DNA from: Paenibacillus sp. FSL R5-0912
Lineage (GTDB): Bacteria; Bacillota; Bacilli; Paenibacillales; Paenibacillaceae
Direction of reading: 5' to 3'
Assembly: GCF_000758605.1 (NCBI RefSeq)
Contig: NZ_CP009282.1
Span: forward strand, 4,278,001-4,342,000
Length of the DNA stretch: 64,000 bases
The translations under genes and the position numbers were made by a program. Positions 36,306-44,676 of the stretch are shown here, in pieces. The notes under the pieces were generated by a model, which made no database searches, was not told the DNA's origin, and saw only the letters and a program-made list of their open reading frames with translations. Position 1 is the first letter of the stretch. Every line of letters begins with the position of its first letter.

Positions 36306-37958
36306 TTACACCTCCATAACTAACATATCAGGATTTGCAAGCAGGGTCTTAATGTAATTCATGAAGTTCTGAGCGGTTGCACCATCGATAATACGGTGGT
36401 CAAAGCTCAAGGACAAGGCCATAACAGGAGCAGCGACGATTTCGCCATTCTTAACGACCGGCTTCTCAGTGATGCGTCCCGTACCCAGAATTGCAACTTC
36501 AGGGAAGTTGATAATTGGGGTGAAGAACATACCGCCTGCGGAACCGATGTTGCTGATCGAAATGGTGCTGCCTTTCATTTCATTCGGAGCCAGTTTGCCG
36601 TCGCGTCCGCGGACTGCCAGATCTGTAATCGCGCTTGCGATCATCCAGATGCTCTTGCGGTCAGCGTCTTTGATTACAGGAACGATCAGACCGTTGTCTG
36701 TATCTGTAGCGATACCGATGTTGTAGTATTTCTTGTAGACAATTTCGTTCGTTGCTTCATCAATCATAGCGTTAAGCGCAGGGAATTGACGGGAAGCTGC
36801 AACGAGTGCCTTCACGATGAACGGAAGGTAAGTTACCTTCACGCCTTTCTTCTCGGCTACAGGTTTCATGCGGGCGCGGAAGGCTACAAGCTCCGTAACA
36901 TCCACTTCGTCCATAATGGTAACATGCGGTGCTGTGTATGCCGATTTAACCATAGCATTGGCAATGGCTTTACGGATACCCTTGAATGGTACGCGTTCTT
37001 CTTCAAGGTTTGCATTGCCGGAAGCTGTTGGTGCTGCTGCCTTAGCTTTTGGAGCTTCTGTTGCTGCTGCAGGTGCAGATGCCGCCGCAGGAGCCGCCGA
37101 TGCCGCAGGTGCTGCTGATCCGCCCTTCAGGAAGGCTTCTACATCTTCAAGTGTGATCTTGCCGTTCTTGCCGGAGCCATTGACCTGAGAGATGTCAACA
37201 CTCTTATCACGGGCAAATTTGCGTACGCTAGGGGTTGCCAGCACTTCACGGTTAGGAGCCGGAGCTGCTGCCGCTGCTGCCGGAGCCTGGGAAGGAGCTG
37301 CTGCCTGTGCACCAGACGCTTCTGCATGGCCGCCTTCCTGCTGAGGAACATCGCCTTCTGCAGCAATGATTGCCACCACTTCGCCTACACGGCATACTTG
37401 ACCGTCTTTGGTGAACACTTCTACTACGGTACCGTTGACAGGAGAAGGAACTTCAACTACAGCCTTATCATTCTGCACTTCCATGATGATATCATCGTCG
37501 GTGATTTTGTCGCCGACCTTGATGTGCATCTTGATGATTTCCCCTTCATGCAGACCTTCGCCGAGTTCAGGGAACTTATATTCAAAGTTACTGGTTCCGC
37601 CTGTTGCAGGGCTGCTGGCTGCCGGAGATGACGTTGTATCTGCTCCGCCTTTAGCTGCATCTGCTTCCTGGGAAGCCTGTTCTGCAGGATGGCCGCCTTC
37701 CTGTTCAGGAACTTCGCCTTCTGCATCAATAATTGCCACTACTTCACCCACACGGCATACTTGGCCGTCTTTGGTGAAGACTTCAAGCACTGTGCCGTTA
37801 ACCGGACAAGGAACCTCTACTACTGCCTTGTCATTCTGAACTTCCATTACGATATCGTCATCGGTTACTTTATCGCCGGCTTTGATATGCATTTTGATAA
37901 TTTCGCCTTCATGCAGACCTTCGCCCAGCTCAGGGAACCGGTACTCAAATTTTGCCAC
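36306..37958 (-). CDS. pdhC: Dihydrolipoyl acetyltransferase (E2) with two lipoyl domains
   Basis: 550 residues. Two lipoyl domains (about 1-80 and 123-200) carry the modified lysines K44 and K165 in VQNDKAVVE. Ala/Pro-rich linkers follow, then the E3/E1-binding domain (LATPSVRKFARDKSV, GKNGKITLEDVEAFL) and the catalytic domain ending with SFDHRIIDGA. The two lipoyl domains are nearly identical in sequence. The start is GTG with AGGAGG 8 bp upstream. It forms the core to which E1 and E3 attach. Confidence 0.97.
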   Translation of the reverse strand: MAKFEYRFPELGEGLHEGEIIKMHIKAGDKVTDDDIVMEVQNDKAVVEVPCPVNGTVLEVFTKDGQVCRVGEVVAIIDAEGEVPEQEGGHPAEQASQEADAAKGGADTTSSPAASSPATGGTSNFEYKFPELGEGLHEGEIIKMHIKVGDKITDDDIIMEVQNDKAVVEVPSPVNGTVVEVFTKDGQVCRVGEVVAIIAAEGDVPQQEGGHAEASGAQAAAPSQAPAAAAAAPAPNREVLATPSVRKFARDKSVDISQVNGSGKNGKITLEDVEAFLKGGSAAPAASAAPAAASAPAAATEAPKAKAAAPTASGNANLEEERVPFKGIRKAIANAMVKSAYTAPHVTIMDEVDVTELVAFRARMKPVAEKKGVKVTYLPFIVKALVAASRQFPALNAMIDEATNEIVYKKYYNIGIATDTDNGLIVPVIKDADRKSIWMIASAITDLAVRGRDGKLAPNEMKGSTISISNIGSAGGMFFTPIINFPEVAILGTGRITEKPVVKNGEIVAAPVMALSLSFDHRIIDGATAQNFMNYIKTLLANPDMLVMEV

Positions 37959-38028
37959 CTTGATAACCTCCTAAAAGTTATGTTTACATACACTTAGTTT
38001 GTAAGCAGTACAATGCATTGCAGAAACG

Positions 38029-38055
38029 GGTGCCGCCCTTTTGCAAGGACGGCAA
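38029..38055. repeat. Palindromic element, copy 1 (between pdhB and pdhC)
   Basis: On the minus strand GCCGTCCTT and AAGGGCGGC form a 9 bp stem closed by a GCAA tetraloop, without a U-run. The flanks GGTGCC and AAGGACGGCAA recur at 41215-41244. It may stabilise or process the pdh message. Confidence 0.55.
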
Positions 38056-38067
38056 GGTAATTTTCTC

Positions 38068-39045
38068 TTAGAATTCCATTACTTTCTTCACTGCCGCAAT
38101 GACACGCGCTGGTGTAGGAATCCAGGAATCCTCAATTTGTGCGAACGGGAAGATGGTATCAGGGCCAGCTACACGAAGCACAGGAGCTTCAAGATGCAGC
38201 AGAGCTTTTTCATTTATTTGAGCAATCACTTCTGCGGCTACGCCGGAGCTTTTTTGTGCTTCTTGGACTACAATGGCACGGTTGGTCTTCTTAATAGAAG
38301 CAACAATCGTATCAATATCAATCGGGCTAACCGTACGCAAGTCGATAATTTCGGCTTTGATGCCGTCTTTTTCGAGCTGATCGGCCGCTTTGGTAGCAGT
38401 ATGTACCATCAGGCCGTAAGTGATGATTGAGACATCAGTTCCTTCGCGTACTACATTAGCTTTACCCAATTCAATGGTGTATTCACCTTCAGGCACTTCT
38501 GCACGGAAAGCATGGTACAGGTTCAAGTGCTCCATGAAGAATACAGGGTCATTGTCGCGGATCGAAGCGATCAGCAGTCCCTTAGCATCGTATGGATTGG
38601 AAGGAATTACAACCTTGATACCCGGGCTCTGGGCAATCAGGCCTTCCAGGGAATCGGTATGAAGTTCGGCTGCTTTGACGCCGCCGCCGAATGGAGTGCG
38701 GAAGACTACAGGAGCATTGTATCTGCCCCCGGAACGCCAGCGCAGGCGGGCAGCCTGAATGACGATTTGATCAAGTGCTTCGAAGATGAAGCCTACGAAT
38801 TGGATTTCGGCAATCGGACGGAAACCCTGCACGCCAAGCCCGAAAGCCAAACCTCCGATTGCGGATTCAGCCAGCGGAGTATCGAAGATACGCTCCTCGC
38901 CAAATTCCTTTTGCAGCCCTTCCGTTACACGGAACACGCCGCCTACATTACCAACATCCTCTCCGAAGATAAGAACATTGGGGTCACGAGTCAGTTCAAC
39001 GCGCATTGCGTCACGAATTGCTTCTTTCATATTCATCTGTGCCAT
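38068..39045 (-). CDS. pdhB: Pyruvate dehydrogenase E1 beta subunit
   Basis: 325 residues of the transketolase-like beta subunit. Typical segments are GEDVGNVGGVFRVTEGLQ near the start, FDTPLAESAIGGLAFG, and the C-terminal domain with VVQEAQKSSGVAAEV. It binds the diphosphate-distal half of the thiamine cofactor site together with PdhA. The gene starts 15 bp after the pdhA stop, with GGGGG upstream, and is separated from pdhC by 109 bp that contain the GCAA hairpin. Confidence 0.97.
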   Translation of the reverse strand: MAQMNMKEAIRDAMRVELTRDPNVLIFGEDVGNVGGVFRVTEGLQKEFGEERIFDTPLAESAIGGLAFGLGVQGFRPIAEIQFVGFIFEALDQIVIQAARLRWRSGGRYNAPVVFRTPFGGGVKAAELHTDSLEGLIAQSPGIKVVIPSNPYDAKGLLIASIRDNDPVFFMEHLNLYHAFRAEVPEGEYTIELGKANVVREGTDVSIITYGLMVHTATKAADQLEKDGIKAEIIDLRTVSPIDIDTIVASIKKTNRAIVVQEAQKSSGVAAEVIAQINEKALLHLEAPVLRVAGPDTIFPFAQIEDSWIPTPARVIAAVKKVMEF

Positions 39046-39060
39046 TGCCTGATATCCCCC

Positions 39061-40128
39061 TTATTCAAAATCGGCTTTTTGTTCTTCAAGATGTTTCGGA
39101 GTTACCTCGAACATGCTGTCGATCAAGCCGGGAATGGTCATTTTTTCGGTCTGTTCTGCTTTTTTAATCTGCTCGTTCACAGTTGCTTTCGCTTCTTCTC
39201 TTACGCGCAGAGTGTCTTCTTCGGTCCAAAGGCCTTTTTTCTCCAGGTACTTGGCAAGACGGGCAATCGGATCTTTCTCATTCCATTGTCCTTCTTCTTC
39301 CTTGGAGCGGTATTTACTGGCATCATCGGACAAGGAGTGTGGGCGGAAACGGTAGGTTACGGCTTCAATCAGCGTAGCGCCTTCGCCTTTACGGGCACGT
39401 TCAGCAGCCTGCTGAACAGCGGAGATAACCGCGAACACGTCCATACCGTCGATCTTGATTCCGGGAATACCTGCTGCAACCGCTTTGTGGGCGATGGATT
39501 TAGCTGCCGTCTGCTTCGCGAACGGAGTTGTGATCGCATAGCCGTTGTTCTGAACAAAGAAGATGACAGGAAGCTTGAAGACACCTGCATAGTTGAGGCC
39601 TTCATAGAAGTCACCTTCGGATGAACCGCCGTCACCAGTATAAGTAATAGCTACATTAGCTTGTTTCTTCAATTTGAAGCCCATTGCAATGCCTGTGGCA
39701 TGCAGGATCTGCGCTCCGATAATGATCTGCGGCATAAGTACATTTACGCCTTCAGGAATCTGTCCGCCGTGCTGATGTCCGCGGGAATACAGGAAAGCCT
39801 GATATAATGGAAGTCCATGCCATACCAGCTGTGGAATATCGCGGTAGCCCGGGCAGACGAAATCTTCCTTCTGCAAAGCGAACTCGCTGCCGATCATCGT
39901 AGCTTCCTGACCGGATACCGGTGCATAGAAGCCGAGACGCCCTTGACGGCCAAGGTTGACAGCACGGTCATCCCAAGTACGGGTAAATACCATACGGTAC
40001 ATAATTTCTTTCAGTTGGTCATCCGTAAGATCGGGCATCATTTCCTTGTTGATAACTTCTCCATCCGGGGAAAGTACCGAAAGGGCTTCAACGTCCTCTG
40101 TATACACTTCATAAGGAACTCTAGTCAT
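39061..40128 (-). CDS. pdhA: Pyruvate dehydrogenase E1 alpha subunit
   Basis: 355 residues. Decarboxylates pyruvate with thiamine diphosphate and passes the acetyl group to E2. The cofactor motif starts GDGGSSEGDFYEGLNYAG and ends in FFVQNNGYAI; the phosphorylation-loop equivalent is TYRFRPHSLSDDASKYR. ATG 40128 with AGGTGA 5 bp upstream is preferred over GTG 40137, which overlaps that site. It is the first gene of pdhABCD, behind a good promoter. Confidence 0.97.
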   Translation of the reverse strand: MTRVPYEVYTEDVEALSVLSPDGEVINKEMMPDLTDDQLKEIMYRMVFTRTWDDRAVNLGRQGRLGFYAPVSGQEATMIGSEFALQKEDFVCPGYRDIPQLVWHGLPLYQAFLYSRGHQHGGQIPEGVNVLMPQIIIGAQILHATGIAMGFKLKKQANVAITYTGDGGSSEGDFYEGLNYAGVFKLPVIFFVQNNGYAITTPFAKQTAAKSIAHKAVAAGIPGIKIDGMDVFAVISAVQQAAERARKGEGATLIEAVTYRFRPHSLSDDASKYRSKEEEGQWNEKDPIARLAKYLEKKGLWTEEDTLRVREEAKATVNEQIKKAEQTEKMTIPGLIDSMFEVTPKHLEEQKADFE

Positions 40129-40181
40129 TATCTTCACCTCAATAAAAAAATTTGAATATCAGTGGTCTCTGTTATAGAATT

Positions 40182-40211
40182 ATTATACACCTGTTGTAGC
40201 TGTTTCGTCAA
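40182..40211 (-). promoter_or_regulatory. Promoter of pdhABCD
   Basis: TTGACG (complement at 40206-40211) and a perfect TATAAT (40182-40187) with an 18 bp spacer, about 55 bp before pdhA. Confidence 0.75.
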
Positions 40212-40223
40212 AGAAATACGCAT

Positions 40224-40247
40224 AAAATTTATGTTTCCATAAATTTT
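40224..40247. promoter_or_regulatory. Inverted repeat upstream of the pdh promoter
   Basis: AAAATTTATG and CATAAATTTT form a perfect 10 bp inverted repeat with a 4-base spacer, 13 bp upstream of the -35. The octamer CTGTTATA occurs three times around the promoter (40169, 40253 and 40275 on one strand or the other). These are candidate operators. Confidence 0.45.
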
Positions 40248-40394
40248 GTATGTATAACAGGCTTTTGAATATCCTATAACAGATGGAAGGATATTATTCA
40301 AGTAAATGATATATCCCACATTTGCCGCTTGGGTAATTTTAACGTAACACTTAGTCTAATGCAAAAATCCGACATGAAAGGTGACGATTCAACA

Positions 40395-41126
40395 ATGAGC
40401 GAACCTGTTTTTCTGAAACGTACAATAGTGAAACAAACACTGTGGAGCGAGCATCTGCAGGAGGAACGCAAGCTGCGCATTTATCTTCCTCCCGGCTATA
40501 ACGAAGTCCTAAGTTATCCGGTGGTCTACTGCCAGGACGGGGAAGAATTCTTCAACTTCGGCCGGATCGCCACGCTTGCCGGGCAGCTTATTCTGGAGCA
40601 GGATGTGGATCCCTTCATTATAGTGGGTGTTGAAGTGAACGTAGCTGTCCGCTCCGAAGAGTACGCTCCATTTGGCAGCCGCTTCAAGCAGTACCTTGCA
40701 TGCTTCGCCGAAGAGATTATTCCCTTCATTGAACATAATTATCCTGTACGTCGTACGCCGGAAGAACGAATCATCGCCGGCGATTCCCTGGGCGGCAGTG
40801 TCTCCCTGCATCTTGCCCTGGCTTATCCGGCCTTATTCAACCGTGTGCTCAGCCTCTCCGGCGCCTATTACCCCGAAACCCGCCGGCTGCTGGAACAGGA
40901 AGCTGATCTCTCCTGGCTTCAGATCAATATGGTCGTCGGTCTGCAGGAGCGAGACTACAAGACTGATACCGGAATCTACGATTTCGTAGAAATGAACAGG
41001 GAAACCAAAGCGATGCTTGAGTCAAGGGGAGCCACCGTATCCTACCGTGAGAAGGACGGCCGCCATCTCTGGGGATTCTGGCAAAAAGAGCTACCGGAAT
41101 CATTACTCTATTTCTTCAACCGCTGA
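40395..41126 (+). CDS. Alpha/beta-hydrolase esterase (enterochelin esterase/EstD-like)
   Basis: 243 residues. The nucleophile elbow is AGDSLGGS, and the catalytic histidine is probably in GRHLWGFWQKELPESL. The N-terminal half has the LRIYLPPGYNE and YPVVYCQDG motifs typical of putative esterase (PF00756) proteins. No signal peptide is seen. ATG 40395 has AGGTGA 11 bp upstream; upstream in-frame codons lack a ribosome site. It is divergent from pdhA. Its substrate is unknown; siderophore esters or S-formylglutathione-type esters are possible only by family. Confidence 0.85.
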   Translation: MSEPVFLKRTIVKQTLWSEHLQEERKLRIYLPPGYNEVLSYPVVYCQDGEEFFNFGRIATLAGQLILEQDVDPFIIVGVEVNVAVRSEEYAPFGSRFKQYLACFAEEIIPFIEHNYPVRRTPEERIIAGDSLGGSVSLHLALAYPALFNRVLSLSGAYYPETRRLLEQEADLSWLQINMVVGLQERDYKTDTGIYDFVEMNRETKAMLESRGATVSYREKDGRHLWGFWQKELPESLLYFFNR

Positions 41127-41214
41127 AACAGCTTTTAAGGCCTAAATAGTGAACATCTTCCGAACTTATGTAAGTTGTGCAGGTGAGTGCGCTTTCAGTA
41201 CAGGGCGGGCATAC

Positions 41215-41244
41215 GGTGCCCGTCCTTAAATGTAAGGACGGCAA
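41215..41244. repeat. Palindromic element, copy 2 (between esterase gene and phosphatase gene)
   Basis: CCGTCCTTA and TAAGGACGG form a perfect 9 bp stem with a 4-base loop between convergent genes. It shares GGTGCC and AAGGACGGCAA with the element at 38029-38055. No clear U-run is present. Confidence 0.55.
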
Positions 41245-41261
41245 CCGGTCCGGCTGCGGAT

Positions 41262-41726
41262 TTATGCCTGCTCCAGCTTATCGGTAATAATACGTTCCAG
41301 CAGCACTTCACAGCCGGCATTCACCAGATCATATACCTGCTCGAAATTTCCGGTAAAATACGGGTCCGGCACTTCACGAAGCTCCTCGTCCGGCAGCAGA
41401 TCCATGAAGAACAACAGCTTAGACTTCTCGCCTCCGGGAATTTTGCGAACATTGTCCCCATTGGACTTGTCCATGCAGATTATATATTGAAACTTCTCAA
41501 AATCATCGCCGCTCACCAGCCGGGCTGTCATGTGCTCATAGCTGATTCCATGCAGATCCAGAATCCCTCTTGTGCCTTCATGCGGCATCTTGCCGATATG
41601 CCAGTCTCCGGTTCCGGCTGAATCTACAGTGATTAGACTGGACAAATGCCGCTGCTCTATTTTGTGGCGCAGAACTGCTTCAGCCATCGGCGAACGGCAA
41701 ATATTGCCCAGACATACGAATAACAC
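41262..41726 (-). CDS. Low-molecular-weight protein-tyrosine phosphatase
   Basis: 154 residues. The P-loop is CLGNICRSP near the N-terminus, and the catalytic aspartate lies in VPDPYFTGN. Such enzymes dephosphorylate protein tyrosine or, in Firmicutes, protein arginine (YwlE type). The start is probably GTG 41726, beginning (M)LFVCLGN; the frame is open upstream but the only ribosome-like site is the GAGAG/GGAGGTGA stretch just before. The exact start is uncertain. No tyrosine kinase gene is adjacent. Confidence 0.9.
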   Translation of the reverse strand: MLFVCLGNICRSPMAEAVLRHKIEQRHLSSLITVDSAGTGDWHIGKMPHEGTRGILDLHGISYEHMTARLVSGDDFEKFQYIICMDKSNGDNVRKIPGGEKSKLLFFMDLLPDEELREVPDPYFTGNFEQVYDLVNAGCEVLLERIITDKLEQA

Positions 41727-41903
41727 GTTTACGATCTCTCTCACCTCCCGTGACCATTTATGCCTTCCAATCCGCGGATAAGTCTTGCGGCGAAATGCAT
41801 CTGACTTCATTTTAGCGTTATGGCAGCAATTGTACAACTTTTCAAACTGCATTATACTGTTCAGGGTGACTAACTTAATAGCCACAACAAGGAGGGGATC
41901 ACA

Positions 41904-42545
41904 TTGCCATCTGGGCGTGTTGTCATATTTGCAGGCGGTGAGCTATCACCGGATTGTTTGCACCTATTAGATGAAGAGGATTTTATTATCGGAGCGGACA
42001 GGGGGGCTCTTTTCCTGATTGATCACGGATACACACCTGATATTGCCGTCGGAGATTTCGATTCCGTCTCCCCCGATGCTCTGCTGCAGATACAGGCGGG
42101 AAGCAAGGAAACCATCAGCTGCGATCCGGTCAACAAGGACCTGACAGACAGTGAAATGGCGCTGGACTTGGCTCTGAACACCCAGCCTCATTCCATTCTG
42201 CTTATGGGCGTAACCGGAACCCGTATGGACCATACACTGGCCAGTATCCAGATGATGACCCGGGCGCTGCAGCGTCAGGTCGCCTGTTCTATCATGGATG
42301 CGACTAACTATATTACGTTGACCGGCTCGCATGCTGTAGTCGAGGAACGCGGGTATACCTATGTCTCTCTGCTGCCTTTGACACCGGAGGTTACAGGAAT
42401 TACGCTGCAGGGTTTTCAATATCCGCTGGAGAATGCCACCCTTAAGCTGGGCCAGTCTCTGGCCGTAAGCAATGTGCTGATTGCCGCTAGCGGAACGGTT
42501 ACTATTGAGAGCGGACTCCTGCTGATTATCCAGAGTAAGGACTGA
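41904..42545 (+). CDS. thiN: Thiamine pyrophosphokinase
   Basis: Makes thiamine diphosphate from thiamine and ATP. 213 residues. Motifs are GADRGALFLIDHG, GDFDSVSPD, NKDLTDSEMALDLAL and GVTGTRMDHTLASI, which together identify the family. The start is TTG 41904 with GGAGGGG 7 bp upstream. No thiamine riboswitch is seen upstream. The product cofactor is used by the PDH E1 encoded nearby, but the genes are not in one operon. Confidence 0.95.
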   Translation: MPSGRVVIFAGGELSPDCLHLLDEEDFIIGADRGALFLIDHGYTPDIAVGDFDSVSPDALLQIQAGSKETISCDPVNKDLTDSEMALDLALNTQPHSILLMGVTGTRMDHTLASIQMMTRALQRQVACSIMDATNYITLTGSHAVVEERGYTYVSLLPLTPEVTGITLQGFQYPLENATLKLGQSLAVSNVLIAASGTVTIESGLLLIIQSKD

Positions 42546-42593
42546 TTACATAGGTTTTTAGAGACATCACTGTAACCTTTGTTTCAAAAATGT

Positions 42594-42638
42594 AAATCCG
42601 GGAATCTCCTTACACAGTAAGGGTTTCCCGGATTTTTT
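42594..42638 (+). terminator. Terminator of thiN
   Basis: AAATCCGGGA pairs with TCCCGGATTT and is followed by a T-run. Confidence 0.9.
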
Positions 42639-42826
42639 ATATATCTGTTTAGGCTAAATATTAATATTTTGTAACTTTTAATGAGATTTTAATAAAACGC
42701 TTACAACGTAGACCCAGCCTGCATTTGAAGCCTCTGATCCATAATTTAGGAAGTAGATAACCTGCTATACTACGAATCAGAGAAAGAAACTAGAAAGATA
42801 AACACAAACCTGGGAGGTATTACTAC

Positions 42827-43366
42827 ATGAATAAGCAACAATGGTTTAAGCAAGCAATTGTTATTGGAATGTGCACAACAATCGGGCTCGGCACCTTAAT
42901 GGCCACCGGAGCAGGCACAGCCCCTGCTGCTGCCGCATCCGTATCCTCTTCTGCTGTCTCAGCCAAATCGGTATCCGCATCCTCAACCGGCTCAAGTGTT
43001 GTCAGCTTCGGCAAAAGATATCTGGGTACGCGCTACCAGTTCGGTGCATCCACTTCTACTACAAGATACTTTGACTGCTCTTCATTTACTCAATATATTT
43101 TCAAGAAATATGGCGTTAACCTGCCGCGTACTTCCGTAGCCCAATCCAAAGTCGGATCATCCGTGAGCAAGGCCAACCTGCGCGTCGGCGATTTGGTGTT
43201 CTTCTCCAGCGGAAGCCGGGCAACAGGCAAGAATGTAACGCATGTAGCAGTCTATGCAGGCAACGGCAAGATTCTCCACACCTACGGTTCACCTGGAGTA
43301 ACGATTTCAGATCTGAATTCGGGCAACTGGAAAAGAACCTACCTGAAAGCACGCCGCGTACTGTAG
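42827..43366 (+). CDS. Secreted NlpC/P60 peptidoglycan endopeptidase
   Basis: 179 residues. A signal peptide (about 1-37, ending APAAAA) and a Ser/Ala linker precede one NlpC/P60 domain. The catalytic cysteine is in YFDCSSFTQYIF, the first histidine in THVAVYAGNGK, and the last polar residue near ILHTYGS. It likely cuts D-Glu to diamino-acid bonds in wall peptides. There is no LysM or SH3 module. GGGAGG precedes the ATG. A CcpA-like sequence (12 of 14 by eye) lies at 42692-42705, and TATACT at 42766. Confidence 0.92.
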   Translation: MNKQQWFKQAIVIGMCTTIGLGTLMATGAGTAPAAAASVSSSAVSAKSVSASSTGSSVVSFGKRYLGTRYQFGASTSTTRYFDCSSFTQYIFKKYGVNLPRTSVAQSKVGSSVSKANLRVGDLVFFSSGSRATGKNVTHVAVYAGNGKILHTYGSPGVTISDLNSGNWKRTYLKARRVL

Positions 43367-43439
43367 GCGCATCTGATCAGCTCTCTCTTACTAAACGTGC
43401 TCCATTCACGATTTGTTGCAAGTCCATAGCACGTTACCC

Positions 43440-43494
43440 AAAAAAGCCGGAGAGGCAGTTGAGCATTACCTAGCCTGTAGCACCGCTCTCCGGC
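43440..43494 (-). terminator. Terminator overlapping the end of the degenerate-receiver gene
   Basis: GCCGGAGAG and CTCTCCGGC form the stem and TTTTTT follows on the minus strand. The first arm lies inside the last codons of the gene ending at 43470. Confidence 0.8.
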
Positions 43495-44228
43495 GCCCGC
43501 AGTACATATCCGGTTCCGCGTACCGTATGGATCAGTTTATTCCGGTGGCCCTTGTCTATCTTCATACGGATATGCCGGATGTAGACATCCACCACATTAG
43601 TGTCTGCGTGAAAATGATACCCCCATACCTGCTGTAATATCTCGTTTCTGGGACAGATTTCACCCAGATTAACGGCAAGATAGTACAGCAGGTCGAATTC
43701 CTTGGGGGTCATCTCCAGCTCTATTCCGTCCCGGCTCACCTGCCGGCGGCTGGGATCGAGCAATAAGCCATCCACCTTAAGCAGCGAAGCCGCTCCTCTG
43801 CGGCGTCCGGTAAGCTTCAATAAATTGAGCACCCTGCATTTGAACTCACCGGTATGTACAGGCCCCGCCATAAATTCATTCCCCCCTGCATCAAAAGCTG
43901 ATACAGCTGCCGGACCACGCGTCTCTTCATTCCCTCCGGAAATCACCATTACCGGCAGAACCATCCCCCCTTCCCGCATTTCTGACACCACCCTCCAGCC
44001 TGACCAGCCTGCGGGTTCACCCAGCTCTGCGACCAGCAGCACTGGTTCTTGACCAGACAGCAACAAGCGAAGATCCTCTACATCTTCGCTTGTTGCTGTC
44101 TTCATACCCAGCTCACGGATTGCGGCTTCAAGCTCAGCACGCCCCTCTTCCCGTTTATTGCGTTCCGCCTCAGATTCCCGCACCTCCGGCGCCGGACCGG
44201 GCGCATACCAGGCAATGATTTCATTCAC
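43470..44228 (-). CDS. Winged-helix regulator with degenerate receiver-like N-terminus
   Basis: 252 residues. The C-terminal domain (about 150-245) is a clear OmpR-type winged helix: ELEMTPKEFDLLYYLAVN, then TNVVDVYIRHIRMKID and HTVRGTGYVLR. The N-terminal 140 residues resemble a receiver fold but lack its chemistry: the phospho-acceptor place reads LLVAELGEP (Glu, about E68), the acidic pair is missing, and the conserved lysine is replaced in NEFMAGPVH. It should act without phosphorylation. GTG 44228 is 8 bp after GTGGGGGA. No kinase gene is adjacent. Confidence 0.82.
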   Translation of the reverse strand: MNEIIAWYAPGPAPEVRESEAERNKREEGRAELEAAIRELGMKTATSEDVEDLRLLLSGQEPVLLVAELGEPAGWSGWRVVSEMREGGMVLPVMVISGGNEETRGPAAVSAFDAGGNEFMAGPVHTGEFKCRVLNLLKLTGRRRGAASLLKVDGLLLDPSRRQVSRDGIELEMTPKEFDLLYYLAVNLGEICPRNEILQQVWGYHFHADTNVVDVYIRHIRMKIDKGHRNKLIHTVRGTGYVLRAPESGATG

Positions 44229-44294
44229 AAATAAGTCCCCCACTTTCCACCTTTGCACCAGCTGTACCGGCGCAGATGAAGCTTAGAGTTCCCG

Positions 44295-44337
44295 TAAAGC
44301 AAAGAGACCATTCCACTGGAATGGTCTCTTTGCTTTA
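44295..44337 (-). terminator. Terminator of the thiF-dabb unit
   Basis: A perfect 20 bp stem with a 3-base loop. The minus strand ends in CTTTGCTTTA. Confidence 0.8.
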
Positions 44338-44358
44338 CTTTGCTTAGGCTACGGACGA

Positions 44359-44661
44359 TTAATTCACGAAATCAATCTCCTGGAAATCGGCTACCTCTAC
44401 CTCCCAGCGTTTTGCAACAAATGCCTGATGCTCGGGATGGTTATTATAGGCATCATAAGCCGCCTGGTCTTCGAACTCCATCGAGAAGCCATACCGGAAG
44501 TCACATTTCACACTGACCTGGCGCAGCACCTCGAAATTCTTCACTACCGGAATGGCGCTGAGGATCTCCGCTCCGTCCCGCAGGAAGGCAGCAGTCTCCG
44601 CAGAGTCCGGGGCATGCTTCAATGTAAAAATAGCCAAATGCCTGATGGTTCCATTTTTCAT
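44359..44661 (-). CDS. Dabb (stress-responsive alpha/beta barrel) domain protein
   Basis: 100 residues, a single Dabb domain of the dimeric ferredoxin-like barrel type: IRHLAIFTLKHAP at the start, then FEVLRQVSVKCDFRYGFSMEF and YNNHPEHQAFV. Members bind or convert small molecules or have unknown roles. AAGGGAG precedes the ATG. It lies 15 bp after the ThiF-like gene on the same strand, so they are cotranscribed. Confidence 0.87.
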   Translation of the reverse strand: MKNGTIRHLAIFTLKHAPDSAETAAFLRDGAEILSAIPVVKNFEVLRQVSVKCDFRYGFSMEFEDQAAYDAYNNHPEHQAFVAKRWEVEVADFQEIDFVN

Positions 44662-44676
44662 TTTATTCTCCCTTCG

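Noticed and set aside
38512..39624. Long plus-strand open frame across pdhB and pdhA
   Set aside because: It spans two well-supported genes on the other strand and no start signal was seen.
42692..42705. CcpA site upstream of the NlpC/P60 gene
   Set aside because: It matches 12 of 14 consensus positions by eye but lacks the first TG, and no catabolic role links it; kept only as a note.
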